Shown here: positions 50,579-59,201 of the stretch, one piece after another
How the letters are laid out: each line of letters begins with the position of its first letter
How positions within the stretch are numbered: position 1 is the stretch's first letter
NCBI RefSeq assembly: GCF_000023825.1
Contig: NC_013061.1
Location: 5,103,384 to 5,167,383 of the forward strand
From: Pedobacter heparinus DSM 2366
GTDB taxonomy: Bacteria; Bacteroidota; Bacteroidia; Sphingobacteriales; Sphingobacteriaceae
Direction of reading: 5' to 3'
DNA: 64,000 nucleotides
Translations under genes and position numbers: made by a program
Notes under the pieces: generated by a model
Database searches by the model: none
Told to the model about the DNA's origin: nothing
What the model saw: the letters and a program-made list of their open reading frames with translations, nothing else

Positions 50579-50682
50579 AATCTTCTCCTTTAGTTTAAAA
50601 ATCAAACTGTTTGGAGAGATATCAGGCGGAGCCGGTATTTGTTACCCCCTGAGTTGAAATTTCTTTCTGATTTAAGCCCTGA

Positions 50683-51243
50683 CTAAAAATAATATACTTT
50701 TTCGGGGGTGATGCAACAATCCAGCGCCACATCATGCACATTGATATCATCAATCTCTTCAACCGGACCAAAGAACGATAGACCTATTTTCCGGGTATCC
50801 AATCCCTGCAAAAAACGGTCGTAAAAACCCTTTCCGTAGCCTGCGCGGTAACCCCGGAGGTCAAAGGCGAGCATCGGTACCAGCACCATATCTACCGCTC
50901 CGGTATGCAGTTCGCCACCGGCAGGCTCCAGGATCTTGTAAATATTTTTCAGCAGCCCCTCCCTGCCCGTATACACATAATTATGCATTAAGGCCGTCTC
51001 AAAATCAGCCTTAGGCACTATGATCCTGATCTCGGGGTGCAGCCGGGCCAGCCAGTCTATAAACAAAAAGGTATCCGGCTCCTTCTGTTCTGCTATAGGA
51101 AGAAACACATGAATGGTATGTACGCCGGTCAGATTAAATGAAGTGAAATGGGACAACAATCGCTGGCTATAAACAGCTATTTCTTCTTCAGAAAGCCCTC
51201 TACGCTGTACAACAGCCTTTTTTCTAATTTCCGCTTTTGTCAT
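50683..51243 (-). CDS. 5-formyltetrahydrofolate cyclo-ligase
   Basis: 186 residues. The enzyme converts 5-formyl-THF to 5,10-methenyl-THF with ATP and is the MTHFS-type folate salvage protein. The signature YRAGYGKGFYDRFL is present, with the N-terminal TKAEIRKKAVVQRRGLS segment supplying basic ATP-binding residues. The listed frame extends to 51357, but the conserved start is MTKAEIRKK at 51243. Its C-terminal DVALDCCITPEKVYYF is characteristic. It is between the OmpA-family gene and efp. Confidence 0.93.
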   Translation of the reverse strand: MTKAEIRKKAVVQRRGLSEEEIAVYSQRLLSHFTSFNLTGVHTIHVFLPIAEQKEPDTFLFIDWLARLHPEIRIIVPKADFETALMHNYVYTGREGLLKNIYKILEPAGGELHTGAVDMVLVPMLAFDLRGYRAGYGKGFYDRFLQGLDTRKIGLSFFGPVEEIDDINVHDVALDCCITPEKVYYF

Positions 51244-51538
51244 TAAAGCAAATATAACAAAACACCCGGTTGTAACCCCTATCGGTTCCGCGCCCTGCAA
51301 ATGACACCCCATCAAAAACCCCAAAGCCCTTCTTTTCTGTGTCCTATAGGTACCCAAAGTAAAGTTATGGCTGTGCTAAAGAAGCATTGAAATATTTTGC
51401 CCTTCTTCAGGGCAAAGGATTTCCGCCTCAGCAGCATCGGCAATGATTTTTCTCCAGAATAAAAAGTAAAAAAGAAGGCTTCGGGAACCACTCCGAAGCC
51501 TCAATCAACCTAAACCTAAAACTAAACTATGAAAATTC
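51244..51538. other. 295-bp intergenic region between efp and the folate gene
   Basis: No gene is supported. It contains the efp terminator (51468-51501) and a small GC-containing hairpin (51396-51416, arms TTTGCCCT/AGGGCAAA) without a T tract. I do not recognise an RNA gene. Confidence 0.6.
51468..51501 (-). terminator. intrinsic terminator of efp
   Basis: On the minus strand a 9-bp stem AGGCTTCGG/CCGAAGCCT with an 8-nt loop is followed by a T-rich run. It lies about 38 bp after the efp stop. Confidence 0.8.
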
Positions 51539-52099
51539 TTATTTTACTCTTTCTATATAGTCACCTGTCCGTGTATCAATCTTAACTTTATCGCCCTGAT
51601 TGATAAACATTGGCACTTTTATCTCTACTCCTGTCTCTACAGTTGCATATTTCAATGCATTTGTAGAGGTATCGCCTTTAACTGCAGGCTCTGAGTAGGT
51701 TATTTCTAACTCTACATGCGAAGGTGTCTGGGCCATAATCGGCTCGTCGCTTTCAAATGCAATGATCACATTCATTCCTTCTTTCAAAAACCGAACACTT
51801 TTACCGAATAACAATTTCGGGATATTAAACTGTTCGTAAGTATTGTTGTCCATGACCACCAACGCATCGCCATCTTCGTATAAATACTGGTAATCACTGG
51901 TTTCAACGCGACAAATCTCCACCTCTTCATCTACACGGAACCTGTATTCCACCAGTTTCCCGGTTTTTACATTCCTCATCCTGGCCTGGTAAAAAGCACG
52001 CAAGTTGCCCGGCGTACGGTGTAGAAACTCTTCTACTTGTACCAATTCTCCGTTAAAACGAAGGATATTACCATTTTTAATGTCTGATGCTTTTGCCAT
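51539..52099 (-). CDS. efp: translation elongation factor P
   Basis: 186 residues, three beta-barrel domains typical of EF-P, which rescues ribosomes stalled at polyproline. The domain I loop that carries the modified Lys34 of E. coli (PGKG) reads PGNLRAF here: Asn32 is at the tip, so lysylation by EpmA is impossible and other chemistry or none applies. Domains II and III show VRFLKEGMNVIIAFESDEPIMAQTPSHVELEI and TGVEIKVPMFINQGDKVKIDTRTGDYIERVK, the normal C-terminal signature. A good promoter lies 45-75 bp upstream. Confidence 0.96.
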   Translation of the reverse strand: MAKASDIKNGNILRFNGELVQVEEFLHRTPGNLRAFYQARMRNVKTGKLVEYRFRVDEEVEICRVETSDYQYLYEDGDALVVMDNNTYEQFNIPKLLFGKSVRFLKEGMNVIIAFESDEPIMAQTPSHVELEITYSEPAVKGDTSTNALKYATVETGVEIKVPMFINQGDKVKIDTRTGDYIERVK

Positions 52100-52143
52100 T
52101 TTTTTTGAAATTGTGCCTAAACTTTCGGCCTTTTTTCGTGCCG

Positions 52144-52174
52144 CAAAGGTAAAGACTATTTATTAATTATACAA
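52144..52174 (-). promoter_or_regulatory. promoter of efp
   Basis: On the minus strand TTG (52172-52174) is followed after 20 bp by TACCTTTG (52144-52151), matching both Bacteroidota boxes. The -7 box ends 44 bp before the ATG. Confidence 0.75.
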
Positions 52175-52255
52175 TAGTAGTTTAAAAATATTTTCACAAA
52201 GGTGTTTTAAGCCCTAAATAGTCCCCTTCGCCCTGTTTTCAAATATAAATTTTAC

Positions 52256-52870
52256 TTATTTATAATCCGTCAACTGCACAAAATGGTTACAAAAAGAATA
52301 TTCAACCTCCTGATTTGAGCCTATAATCAGCGTCCTGTTCAAGGCAAAACGCTCAATCAGCTCCAGGTACCAGGCCAGCCCCTGCTTGTCGAGGTTAGAG
52401 GTCGGCTCATCTAAAAAAAGCAGAGGCGTGTCTGCGCAGCAGGCCAGTACAAGCTTCGTACGCTGCTTCATCCCCGAAGAAAAGTATTTTAAGGCCTTGT
52501 CCTGAGCTTTCGAAAGCCCCAATAACTCAAGTACTGCTGCCGCATCCATTCCTGCATGAAAACCCTTAACCTTAAAATGAAAATCTATGGTCTCCTGAAG
52601 CGTAAACTCCTCTATCAGGTCTAAATAGGGCGCTGCAAAGCTGATGTACTTATAAATAGCTGCTACAGGAACAACTGCTCCGTCCTCATAAACCACCTTC
52701 CCCTCAGAAGGGCCAAGATTGCCCAATAAAACACTTAGCAAAGTAGACTTACCAGAACCGTTTGGACCCAGCACAGCGTATTTTCCGGCAGAATTGAAGG
52801 TATAATCCAGCCCTCTGAAAATCCATTCCTGATTAAACCTTCTGCCAACGTTCTGCAAGCTGATCGTCAT
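52256..52870 (-). CDS. ABC transporter ATP-binding protein (orphan)
   Basis: 204 residues of a single ABC ATPase. Walker A is LGPNGSGKST, the signature motif is YFSSGMKQRTKL, Walker B is LLFLDEPTSNLD, with the D-loop complete. There is no permease or substrate-binding gene nearby. The ATG at 52870 (MTISLQNVG) gives the standard N-terminus; an earlier ATG at 52900 would overlap lpxA. It is the fourth gene of the lpxD-lpxC/fabZ-lpxA unit, so a link to the envelope or lipid A export is possible but not shown. Confidence 0.9.
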   Translation of the reverse strand: MTISLQNVGRRFNQEWIFRGLDYTFNSAGKYAVLGPNGSGKSTLLSVLLGNLGPSEGKVVYEDGAVVPVAAIYKYISFAAPYLDLIEEFTLQETIDFHFKVKGFHAGMDAAAVLELLGLSKAQDKALKYFSSGMKQRTKLVLACCADTPLLFLDEPTSNLDKQGLAWYLELIERFALNRTLIIGSNQEVEYSFCNHFVQLTDYK

Positions 52871-52883
52871 GCTTTCCGGGCGA

Positions 52884-53669
52884 TTAACTGCCAGAGCCAA
52901 AACCTTTCATCACCCCTCTGTTCGAGTTCCTGATAAAATCTACGATCTCATCCCGGATCTCGGTAGGTTTAAATTCTGCTTCTATCATATCCAGGGCTTT
53001 AGTCACATTGTTATGCTTCACAAATAAGACCCTGTAAATTTCCTGTATCTCATTGATCTTTTCCGAAGAAAAGCCCCTTCTGCGTAAGCCTACAGAATTA
53101 ATCCCTGCATAAGAAAGCGGCTCTCTGGCGGCTTTTACATAAGGCGGAACATCCTTTCTAACCAATGAACCCCCGGTAACAAAAGCATGTGAGCCAACCT
53201 TTACAAACTGGTGGATGGCCACCAGGCCCGCAAGCACCACATAATTTCCGATTGTAATGTGCCCTGCAAGCGTAGTACTGTTAGAAAATATACAAAAATC
53301 ACCAACCTCACAGTCGTGCGCAATGTGTGAATACGCCTGGATCAGGCAATTGCTGCCAATAACCGTTTTCCATTTATCCTTCGTTCCACGGTTTATCGTT
53401 ACACACTCCCTGATTGTTGTATTGTCGCCAATCTCCGCGGTCGTGATCTCGCCGGCAAACTTTAAATCCTGGGGTACACCAGAGATCACCGAGCCGGGAA
53501 ACACCCTGCAGTTTTTTCCGATCCTTGCTCCATCCATGATCACCACATTAGAGCCGATCCAGGTTCCTTCACCAATTTCAACATCTTTATGAATTACCGC
53601 AAAAGGCTCAATAACGACATTGTCTGCTATTTTTGCCTGGGGATGAATGTATGCTAAAGGTTGTATCAT
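52884..53669 (-). CDS. lpxA: UDP-N-acetylglucosamine O-acyltransferase
   Basis: 261 residues of left-handed beta-helix hexapeptide repeats, catalysing the first step of lipid A synthesis by adding a 3-hydroxyacyl chain to UDP-GlcNAc. The catalytic His is in YSHIAHDCEVGDFC, and the FINRGT-type ITINRGTKDKWKT segment and C-terminal LRRRGFSSEKINEIQEIYRVLF helix are LpxA-specific. Its start overlaps the LpxC-FabZ stop (ATGA). The conserved order lpxD-lpxC/fabZ-lpxA is typical of Bacteroidota. Confidence 0.96.
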   Translation of the reverse strand: MIQPLAYIHPQAKIADNVVIEPFAVIHKDVEIGEGTWIGSNVVIMDGARIGKNCRVFPGSVISGVPQDLKFAGEITTAEIGDNTTIRECVTINRGTKDKWKTVIGSNCLIQAYSHIAHDCEVGDFCIFSNSTTLAGHITIGNYVVLAGLVAIHQFVKVGSHAFVTGGSLVRKDVPPYVKAAREPLSYAGINSVGLRRRGFSSEKINEIQEIYRVLFVKHNNVTKALDMIEAEFKPTEIRDEIVDFIRNSNRGVMKGFGSGS

Positions 53670-55075
53670 GTAGTTTCGGTTTCTTTTACTTTTACGATCT
53701 GGGCCATCATCTCGGCTTCAACCACCACTTTTCCGCCCACCATGCCCACACCTTTCATTTGTGCAATTCCGCGTCTTATTGGCTCCATCAGATCGCACCT
53801 GAAGATAATGGTATCGCCTGGCAGTACCTGAGCCCTGAAGCGCACATTGTCTATTTTCAGGAATAAAGTAAGGTAGTTCTGCGGGTCAGGAACCGTACTC
53901 AGTACCAGGATCCCGCCGGTCTGTGCCATGGCTTCTATCTGGATCACCCCAGGGAAAACCGGCGCTCCCGGAAAATGTCCTTTAAAGAACTCCTCGTTCA
54001 TGGTCACGTTCTTTACGCCAACCACATGGGTCTTCGATAATTCCAAAACCTTATCGACAAACAAAAATGGTTGTCTGTGCGGCAGGATGTCCATAATCTG
54101 AACCGTATCGTACAGCGGTTTAACGCTTGGGTCGTACACATGCTGTACCTTTTTGTTTTTTTCCTTTTTGATGGCTGCTTTGATTTTTTTGGCAAATGCC
54201 ACGTTGGCGGCATGTCCGGGTCTGGCTGCCATAATATGTCCTTTTAGATGCACCCCCACAAGGGCAAGATCACCAATCATGTCCAGCAATTTATGTCTTG
54301 CCGGTTCGTTCTGGTGCCTCAGCTCCATATTATTTAAAATACCCTGAGGGGCAACTTCAATCGCCTTTCTTTTAAATATCTTGGCCAGGTGGTCCAGTTC
54401 TTCCTTGGTTACTTCTTTGTCTACAATAACAATGGCATTGTTTAGATCGCCGCCTTTGATCAGGTTATTTTGCAGCTGGTATTCCAGTTCGTGCAAAAAG
54501 CAAAAAGTACGGCAGGAAGCGATTTCCTTTTTAAATTCAGCAATACTGGTAATCCCGGCGTGCTGACTGCCCAAAACCGGCGAATTGTAATCAATCATAC
54601 AGGTAAACCTGTAATCGTCTAAAGGCATCGCCACAATTTCTACCTTTCTGTCCGGCTCTGTATAAGCAATATTGTGTGGGATCTGAAAATATTCCCGGTC
54701 TTTTTCCTGTATCTGAATGCCCGCACTTTCCAGTGCATCTAAAAACTGAATGGCACTGCCATCCATAATCGGCGTTTCAGGTCCGTCAAGTTTCATCAGC
54801 ACATTGTCCAGGTCCATTCCCACCAAAGAGGCCATAACATGTTCAACAGTACTTACACTGGCCCCGTTCTGAGAAATAGTGGTTCCCCTGGCGGTATCCG
54901 TAACATTGTCACAATCGGCATCTACAACCGGATTGCCCGGAAGATCGGTACGCTGGAATTTAAATCCATGGTTTTCAGGTGCCGGACAAAAAGTAAGTGT
55001 AACATTTGCCCCGGTGTGCAGCCCTACGCCCTGTACCGAAACTTCATTCTTTATGGTCTTTTGTTTAACGTTCAT
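53666..55075 (-). CDS. lpxC: bifunctional LpxC deacetylase / FabZ dehydratase fusion
   Basis: 469 residues made of two enzymes. The N-terminal LpxC half (1-about 300) removes the acetyl group from UDP-3-O-acyl-GlcNAc and shows MNVKQKTIKNEVSVQGVGLHTG, the zinc ligand segment EHVMASLVGM, and HKLLDMIGDLALVG. The C-terminal FabZ half (about 320-469) dehydrates 3-hydroxyacyl-ACP, with ILPHRQPFLFVDKV, GHFPGAPVFPGVIQIEAMAQTGG including the catalytic His and Glu. The fusion couples lipid A and fatty acid pathways that share 3-hydroxyacyl-ACP. Fusion of these two is a hallmark of Bacteroidota. Confidence 0.96.
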   Translation of the reverse strand: MNVKQKTIKNEVSVQGVGLHTGANVTLTFCPAPENHGFKFQRTDLPGNPVVDADCDNVTDTARGTTISQNGASVSTVEHVMASLVGMDLDNVLMKLDGPETPIMDGSAIQFLDALESAGIQIQEKDREYFQIPHNIAYTEPDRKVEIVAMPLDDYRFTCMIDYNSPVLGSQHAGITSIAEFKKEIASCRTFCFLHELEYQLQNNLIKGGDLNNAIVIVDKEVTKEELDHLAKIFKRKAIEVAPQGILNNMELRHQNEPARHKLLDMIGDLALVGVHLKGHIMAARPGHAANVAFAKKIKAAIKKEKNKKVQHVYDPSVKPLYDTVQIMDILPHRQPFLFVDKVLELSKTHVVGVKNVTMNEEFFKGHFPGAPVFPGVIQIEAMAQTGGILVLSTVPDPQNYLTLFLKIDNVRFRAQVLPGDTIIFRCDLMEPIRRGIAQMKGVGMVGGKVVVEAEMMAQIVKVKETETT

Positions 55076-55077
55076 TG

Positions 55078-56151
55078 TTATTTTGGTATTGTACTGTTTT
55101 GTTCAATGAGCTCATTCAGCTGTTTAATCTTTGCTTCCAGGCTCGCTATCCTTTTTTCAACACTAGGCAGCTGTTTAAAGATCACAGACGCCCGCATCCA
55201 GTCGCGAAGGGGCTGTGCCGGACTTCCGTGCCATTGTTTGTTTTCTTCAGTGGTATTAAAATTTATCCCTGCCTGGGCCCCGATCTGGGTGCCCTTTGCC
55301 AGCGAAAGGTGACCGGCGATGCCCACCTGCCCTCCAATAACAGACTTTTCGCCCAGTTTAGAACTGCCCGAAATCCCTGTCTGTGCCGCAACAACACTGT
55401 GCTCACCCACATCAACATTGTGTGCAATCTGGATCAGGTTGTCTAATTTAACCCCTTTCCTGATAAACGTAGAGCCCATCGTAGCCCGGTCTATCGAAGT
55501 ATTCGCACCAATTTCCACATCATCCTCTATCACCACATTACCGATCTGCGCAATTTTTGTATAGGTCCCATCGGCCTGGGGAGCAAAACCAAAACCATCG
55601 CTCCCAACTACAGTGTTGGAATGTATAATGATGTTATTGCCCAAAACAGACCGGTTATACAACTTCACTCCGGGAAACAAAGTACAGTTCCTACCCAAAG
55701 CAGAATCAGCACCAATGTATACCTGCGGAGAAACTTTGCAGTTATCGCCAATCTCTACATTTTCAGCAATATAGCTAAAAGCTCCTATAAAAACATTTTT
55801 ACCGATTTTTGCCGAGGGGTGAATAAAACTGGGCTGCTCAATACCTACCTGTGCACTGTTCTGGTTCACCACTTCGTTATATTTTTCCAGCAAAACAGAA
55901 AAGGCACTGTAAGGATCTGCCACACGGATTAACGTGCTGTTCACCTGCTGCGAAGGGACAAAGTCTTTTCCAACAATAACTACTGAAGCACTTGTGGAAT
56001 ATAAATAGTTCTCGTACTTGGGGTTGGACAGAAAGCACAATGAACCGGCCTTCCCATCTTCTATTTTGGAAAGCTCACTAACCCCAACGCGCTCATCGCC
56101 TTCAATGGTACCATCTATAAACTCACTTATCTGCTTGGCAGTAAATTGCAT
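55078..56151 (-). CDS. lpxD: UDP-3-O-(3-hydroxyacyl)glucosamine N-acyltransferase
   Basis: 357 residues (about 340-350 is normal): N-terminal LpxD domain (LSKIEDGKAGSLCFLSNPKYENYLYSTSASVVIV) and a left-handed beta-helix of hexapeptide repeats, with the catalytic His in LIQIAHNVDVGEHSVVAAQTGISGS and a C-terminal coiled helix (SVEKRIASLEAKIKQLNELIEQ). It adds the N-linked acyl chain in lipid A. It ends 2 bp before lpxC/fabZ and is the first gene of the operon. Its -7 box lies only 5 bp from the ATG. Confidence 0.95.
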   Translation of the reverse strand: MQFTAKQISEFIDGTIEGDERVGVSELSKIEDGKAGSLCFLSNPKYENYLYSTSASVVIVGKDFVPSQQVNSTLIRVADPYSAFSVLLEKYNEVVNQNSAQVGIEQPSFIHPSAKIGKNVFIGAFSYIAENVEIGDNCKVSPQVYIGADSALGRNCTLFPGVKLYNRSVLGNNIIIHSNTVVGSDGFGFAPQADGTYTKIAQIGNVVIEDDVEIGANTSIDRATMGSTFIRKGVKLDNLIQIAHNVDVGEHSVVAAQTGISGSSKLGEKSVIGGQVGIAGHLSLAKGTQIGAQAGINFNTTEENKQWHGSPAQPLRDWMRASVIFKQLPSVEKRIASLEAKIKQLNELIEQNSTIPK

Positions 56152-56155
56152 TTTA

Positions 56156-56185
56156 CAAAGTTATATGTTAAATTGATATGAACAA
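56156..56185 (-). promoter_or_regulatory. promoter of the lpx operon, immediately abutting lpxD
   Basis: On the minus strand TTG (56183-56185) is followed after 19 bp by TAACTTTG (56156-56163), both matching the consensus. Only 4 bp separate the -7 box from the ATG at 56151, so transcription should start at or next to the start codon. Confidence 0.7.
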
Positions 56186-56270
56186 ATAAACCTGTTTAGG
56201 TTGTCAATTCATCATTTTAAATTGAAAAACTAAAAACGGGATAAATCACGAGTTATTTTGTTAAAAAATG

Positions 56271-57494
56271 CTAAATAATTCGTGGATAGCATAATATATG
56301 TTTTTTCACAGTCTTGTCTAAAGATTCTAAGTTAGATAAATCCGAAGCTTTTGCAATATCAATGATCGTATTGTTTTTCAACAGGATGTTGATGTTGCCG
56401 CTGCCGGCATTATAGGCCCGGTTCCTGATCATATCTGTAAATACAAAATAACAGACATCTTTTTGGTTCAGGTTTAAAAATGCAGCAGTCCTGGCCCTCA
56501 GTTCGGCTACCCGGCTTTCATCGGGCGCATCATTGCTGATCTCTACCTTATAAAGGTTTCTTTGGTTAAGCATGCCACAAAGCTGGGAAAGGATCCTGTC
56601 CGGATGCTCGGCCCAAACCTTTACCGAAGCAAAAATATCCTGGTCGTCCAGCTTCGAAAATTGTTCCAGGTGCAAATCCCCTTTAAAAAACTCCTTTTCC
56701 GTAATTTCATTTTTTAAAAAATGCTGCAATGCCGGCGTAGCAAACAAAGCCTCGCCATGAGAAGCCAGGTATTTTGCCCTTTCCAGAATTTTTACCAGCA
56801 GCATTTCGCCCGCAATCACTGTTTTATGCAGGTAAACCTGCCAGTACATCAACCTGCGTGCAATCAGAAACTTTTCGATCGAATAAATGCCCTTTTCTTC
56901 TATGACCAATTCCTCATCCAGTACATTAAACATCTTAATGATGCGGTCAAAACTGATCACCCCTTCACTTACTCCCGTAAAAAAACTGTCGCGGTTCAGG
57001 TAATCCATCCGGTCCAGATCCAGCTGGCTCGAAACCAGCTGTGGCAGGAAATGTTTGGGATAATCGCCTTTAAAAATCCTTATGGCCAGCGTTAAGCGAC
57101 CATCAAAGGCTTCGTTCAGCTTTTCCATCAGCCGCATGGAAATGTCTTCATGCTTAATTTCGTTTACCAATGTATGCTCCAGTGCATGCGAGAAAGGCCC
57201 GTGCCCAATGTCATGCAGCAAAATGGCTATCGTTGCAGCCTCTTCCTCTTCGGCCGTAATGTCCTGCCCCTTGCCCCTCAACACCTCAATGGCCAGGCTC
57301 ATCAGGTGCATGGCACCTATAGCATGGTGAAAACGCGTGTGCAAGGCCCCCGGATATACCAGGTGCGTCATCCCCAATTGCTTAATATATCTTAATCTTT
57401 GAAAATACGGATGTGAGATCAGGTCAAATACGATTTCAGAAGGGATATTGATGAAGCCATATACTGGATCATTTATGATTTTCTTCTTGTTCAA
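56271..57494 (-). CDS. HD domain phosphohydrolase
   Basis: 407 residues of the HD superfamily (dGTPase-like YfbR/SAMHD-like group). Metal-binding histidines and the HD pair appear in ALHTRFHHAIGAMHLM and AILLHDIGHGPFSHALEH, with LDLDRMDYLNRDS as a later Asp-bearing segment. The N-terminus is KKIINDPVYGFINIP, which points to a TTG start at 57494 (LNKKK); the frame remains open to a TTG at 57521 and no in-frame ATG is available. Substrate is not determined: dNTPs, nucleotides or signalling nucleotides are possible. It is divergent from porX. Confidence 0.85.
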   Translation of the reverse strand: MNKKKIINDPVYGFINIPSEIVFDLISHPYFQRLRYIKQLGMTHLVYPGALHTRFHHAIGAMHLMSLAIEVLRGKGQDITAEEEEAATIAILLHDIGHGPFSHALEHTLVNEIKHEDISMRLMEKLNEAFDGRLTLAIRIFKGDYPKHFLPQLVSSQLDLDRMDYLNRDSFFTGVSEGVISFDRIIKMFNVLDEELVIEEKGIYSIEKFLIARRLMYWQVYLHKTVIAGEMLLVKILERAKYLASHGEALFATPALQHFLKNEITEKEFFKGDLHLEQFSKLDDQDIFASVKVWAEHPDRILSQLCGMLNQRNLYKVEISNDAPDESRVAELRARTAAFLNLNQKDVCYFVFTDMIRNRAYNAGSGNINILLKNNTIIDIAKASDLSNLESLDKTVKKHILCYPRII

Positions 57495-57594
57495 TCCTTG
57501 AAAATAAATTATACGGTACAAAAATTGCTATTTTTATCCATACTAAGAAAGAGATGTCTCTTTTTGAGGAATTATTTTTATATTATACACATAA

Positions 57595-59151
57595 ATGATG
57601 CAAGAGACTAAGATTTTATGGGCCGATGATGAGATCAACTTATTAAAACCACATATATTACTATTAAACGAAAAGGGGTACCATGTAACTACCTTTACCA
57701 ATGGCAACGATGCCCTGGAGGCCTTTGGAAAGGAGCATTTTGACCTGGTTTTCCTGGATGAAAATATGCCCGGGCTAAGCGGACTGGAAACCCTGACCGC
57801 CATCAAGAACATCAGGAATGATGTTCCTGTAGTTCTGATCACCAAAAGTGAAGAAGAAAACCTGATGGAGGACGCCATCGGCTCAAAGATTGACGACTAC
57901 CTGATCAAACCTGTAAACCCTAAACAGGTATTGCTGACCATTAAAAAGATCATAGACAATAAAAGACTGGTCAGCGAAAAAACATCTATGGCCTACCAGC
58001 AGGACTTCAGACGACTGGGCATGACCCTGAACGACAAGCTGAGCTATGAAGAGTGGGTAGAAGTTTATAAAAAACTGGTATTCTGGGAGCTGGAACTCGA
58101 AAAACTGGATGATCCGCAGATGCACGAAATCCTGACGATGCAAAAATCCGAAGCCAATATGCAGTTTTCAAAGTTTATTGAAGACCATTACCTGGGCTGG
58201 GTAAACGGTAAGGGCCAGGCCCCGCTTTTGTCAAATGACCTGCTGAAAAAGAAAGTTTTTCCTTTGATCAACAGTACTACCCCTGTTTTTTTTATTTTGA
58301 TCGATAATCTGCGTTACGACCAGTGGCGCATTATCAATCCGCTGATTACCGAACATTTCCGGATGGACGATGAAGATATTTATTCCAGCATTTTGCCTAC
58401 AGCTACACAATATGCCAGGAACGCCATATTTTCCGGTCTTATGCCCCTTGAAATGGAGCGCCGCTTTCCGGGGTTATGGCAGAACGATGATGATGAGGGC
58501 GGAAAAAACATGCACGAGGGAGCCTTTCTGGCCGACCAGATCAAACGTCAGCTGCGTAAGGACTGCAAGTTCAGCTACAATAAGATCCTGACCTATGATG
58601 ATGGCCGGGCTTTGAACGAGCAGGTCAACAACCTGATGCAAAATGAATTCAATGCCATCGTTTACAACTTTGTAGACATGCTTTCGCATGCCCGCACTGA
58701 TATGCAGATGATCCGTGAACTGGCCAATGACGATGCAGCTTACCGTTCTTTAACGCTTTCCTGGTTTGAACATTCGCCCTTAATGGACCTGCTTAAAAAA
58801 ATCTCGCAGAAAAAGGTTAAAGTGGTGATCACGACCGACCACGGCACCATCCGGGTTAAACATCCGAGCAAGGTGATCGGCGACAGGAACACCAATACCA
58901 ACCTCCGCTATAAACAAGGCCGAAACCTTAATTTTAATGCCAAAGAGGTATTTCTGATCAAAAACCCCCATGAAGCACAATTGCCGAAGATCAACATCAG
59001 TTCCAACTACATCTTTGCAAAAGAGGACCGTTATTTTGTTTACCAGAACAACTATAACCAGTTTGTAAATTATTACAATGAGACTTTTCAGCACGGGGGC
59101 ATTTCATTAGAGGAAATGATCATTCCTATTGCAACATATAGTTCAAGGTAA
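57595..59151 (+). CDS. porX: response regulator PorX (receiver plus PglZ domain)
   Basis: 518 residues: N-terminal receiver (1-120, phospho-acceptor Asp55 in VFLDENMPG, Lys in DYLIKPVN) and a C-terminal PglZ/alkaline-phosphatase-like domain with FFILIDNLRYDQW, ILPTATQYARNAIFSGLMP and VITTDHGTIRVKHP, which carry the metal-site residues. This matches PorX, the response regulator required for type IX secretion in Porphyromonas and gliding/T9SS bacteria; its PglZ domain is a phosphodiesterase acting on oligonucleotides in the published work on this family. PorY is not adjacent. Start may be the second of two tandem ATGs (57598). Confidence 0.95.
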   Translation: MMQETKILWADDEINLLKPHILLLNEKGYHVTTFTNGNDALEAFGKEHFDLVFLDENMPGLSGLETLTAIKNIRNDVPVVLITKSEEENLMEDAIGSKIDDYLIKPVNPKQVLLTIKKIIDNKRLVSEKTSMAYQQDFRRLGMTLNDKLSYEEWVEVYKKLVFWELELEKLDDPQMHEILTMQKSEANMQFSKFIEDHYLGWVNGKGQAPLLSNDLLKKKVFPLINSTTPVFFILIDNLRYDQWRIINPLITEHFRMDDEDIYSSILPTATQYARNAIFSGLMPLEMERRFPGLWQNDDDEGGKNMHEGAFLADQIKRQLRKDCKFSYNKILTYDDGRALNEQVNNLMQNEFNAIVYNFVDMLSHARTDMQMIRELANDDAAYRSLTLSWFEHSPLMDLLKKISQKKVKVVITTDHGTIRVKHPSKVIGDRNTNTNLRYKQGRNLNFNAKEVFLIKNPHEAQLPKINISSNYIFAKEDRYFVYQNNYNQFVNYYNETFQHGGISLEEMIIPIATYSSR

Positions 59152-59201
59152 GTACATTATAAATTCATATTTACTAAATTTGTATTTATTGAATACACCA
59201 C

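Noticed and set aside
51396..51416. A small RNA hairpin or second terminator between efp and the folate gene
   Set aside because: The stem is only 8 bp and has no T tract on either strand; nothing else supports an RNA gene.
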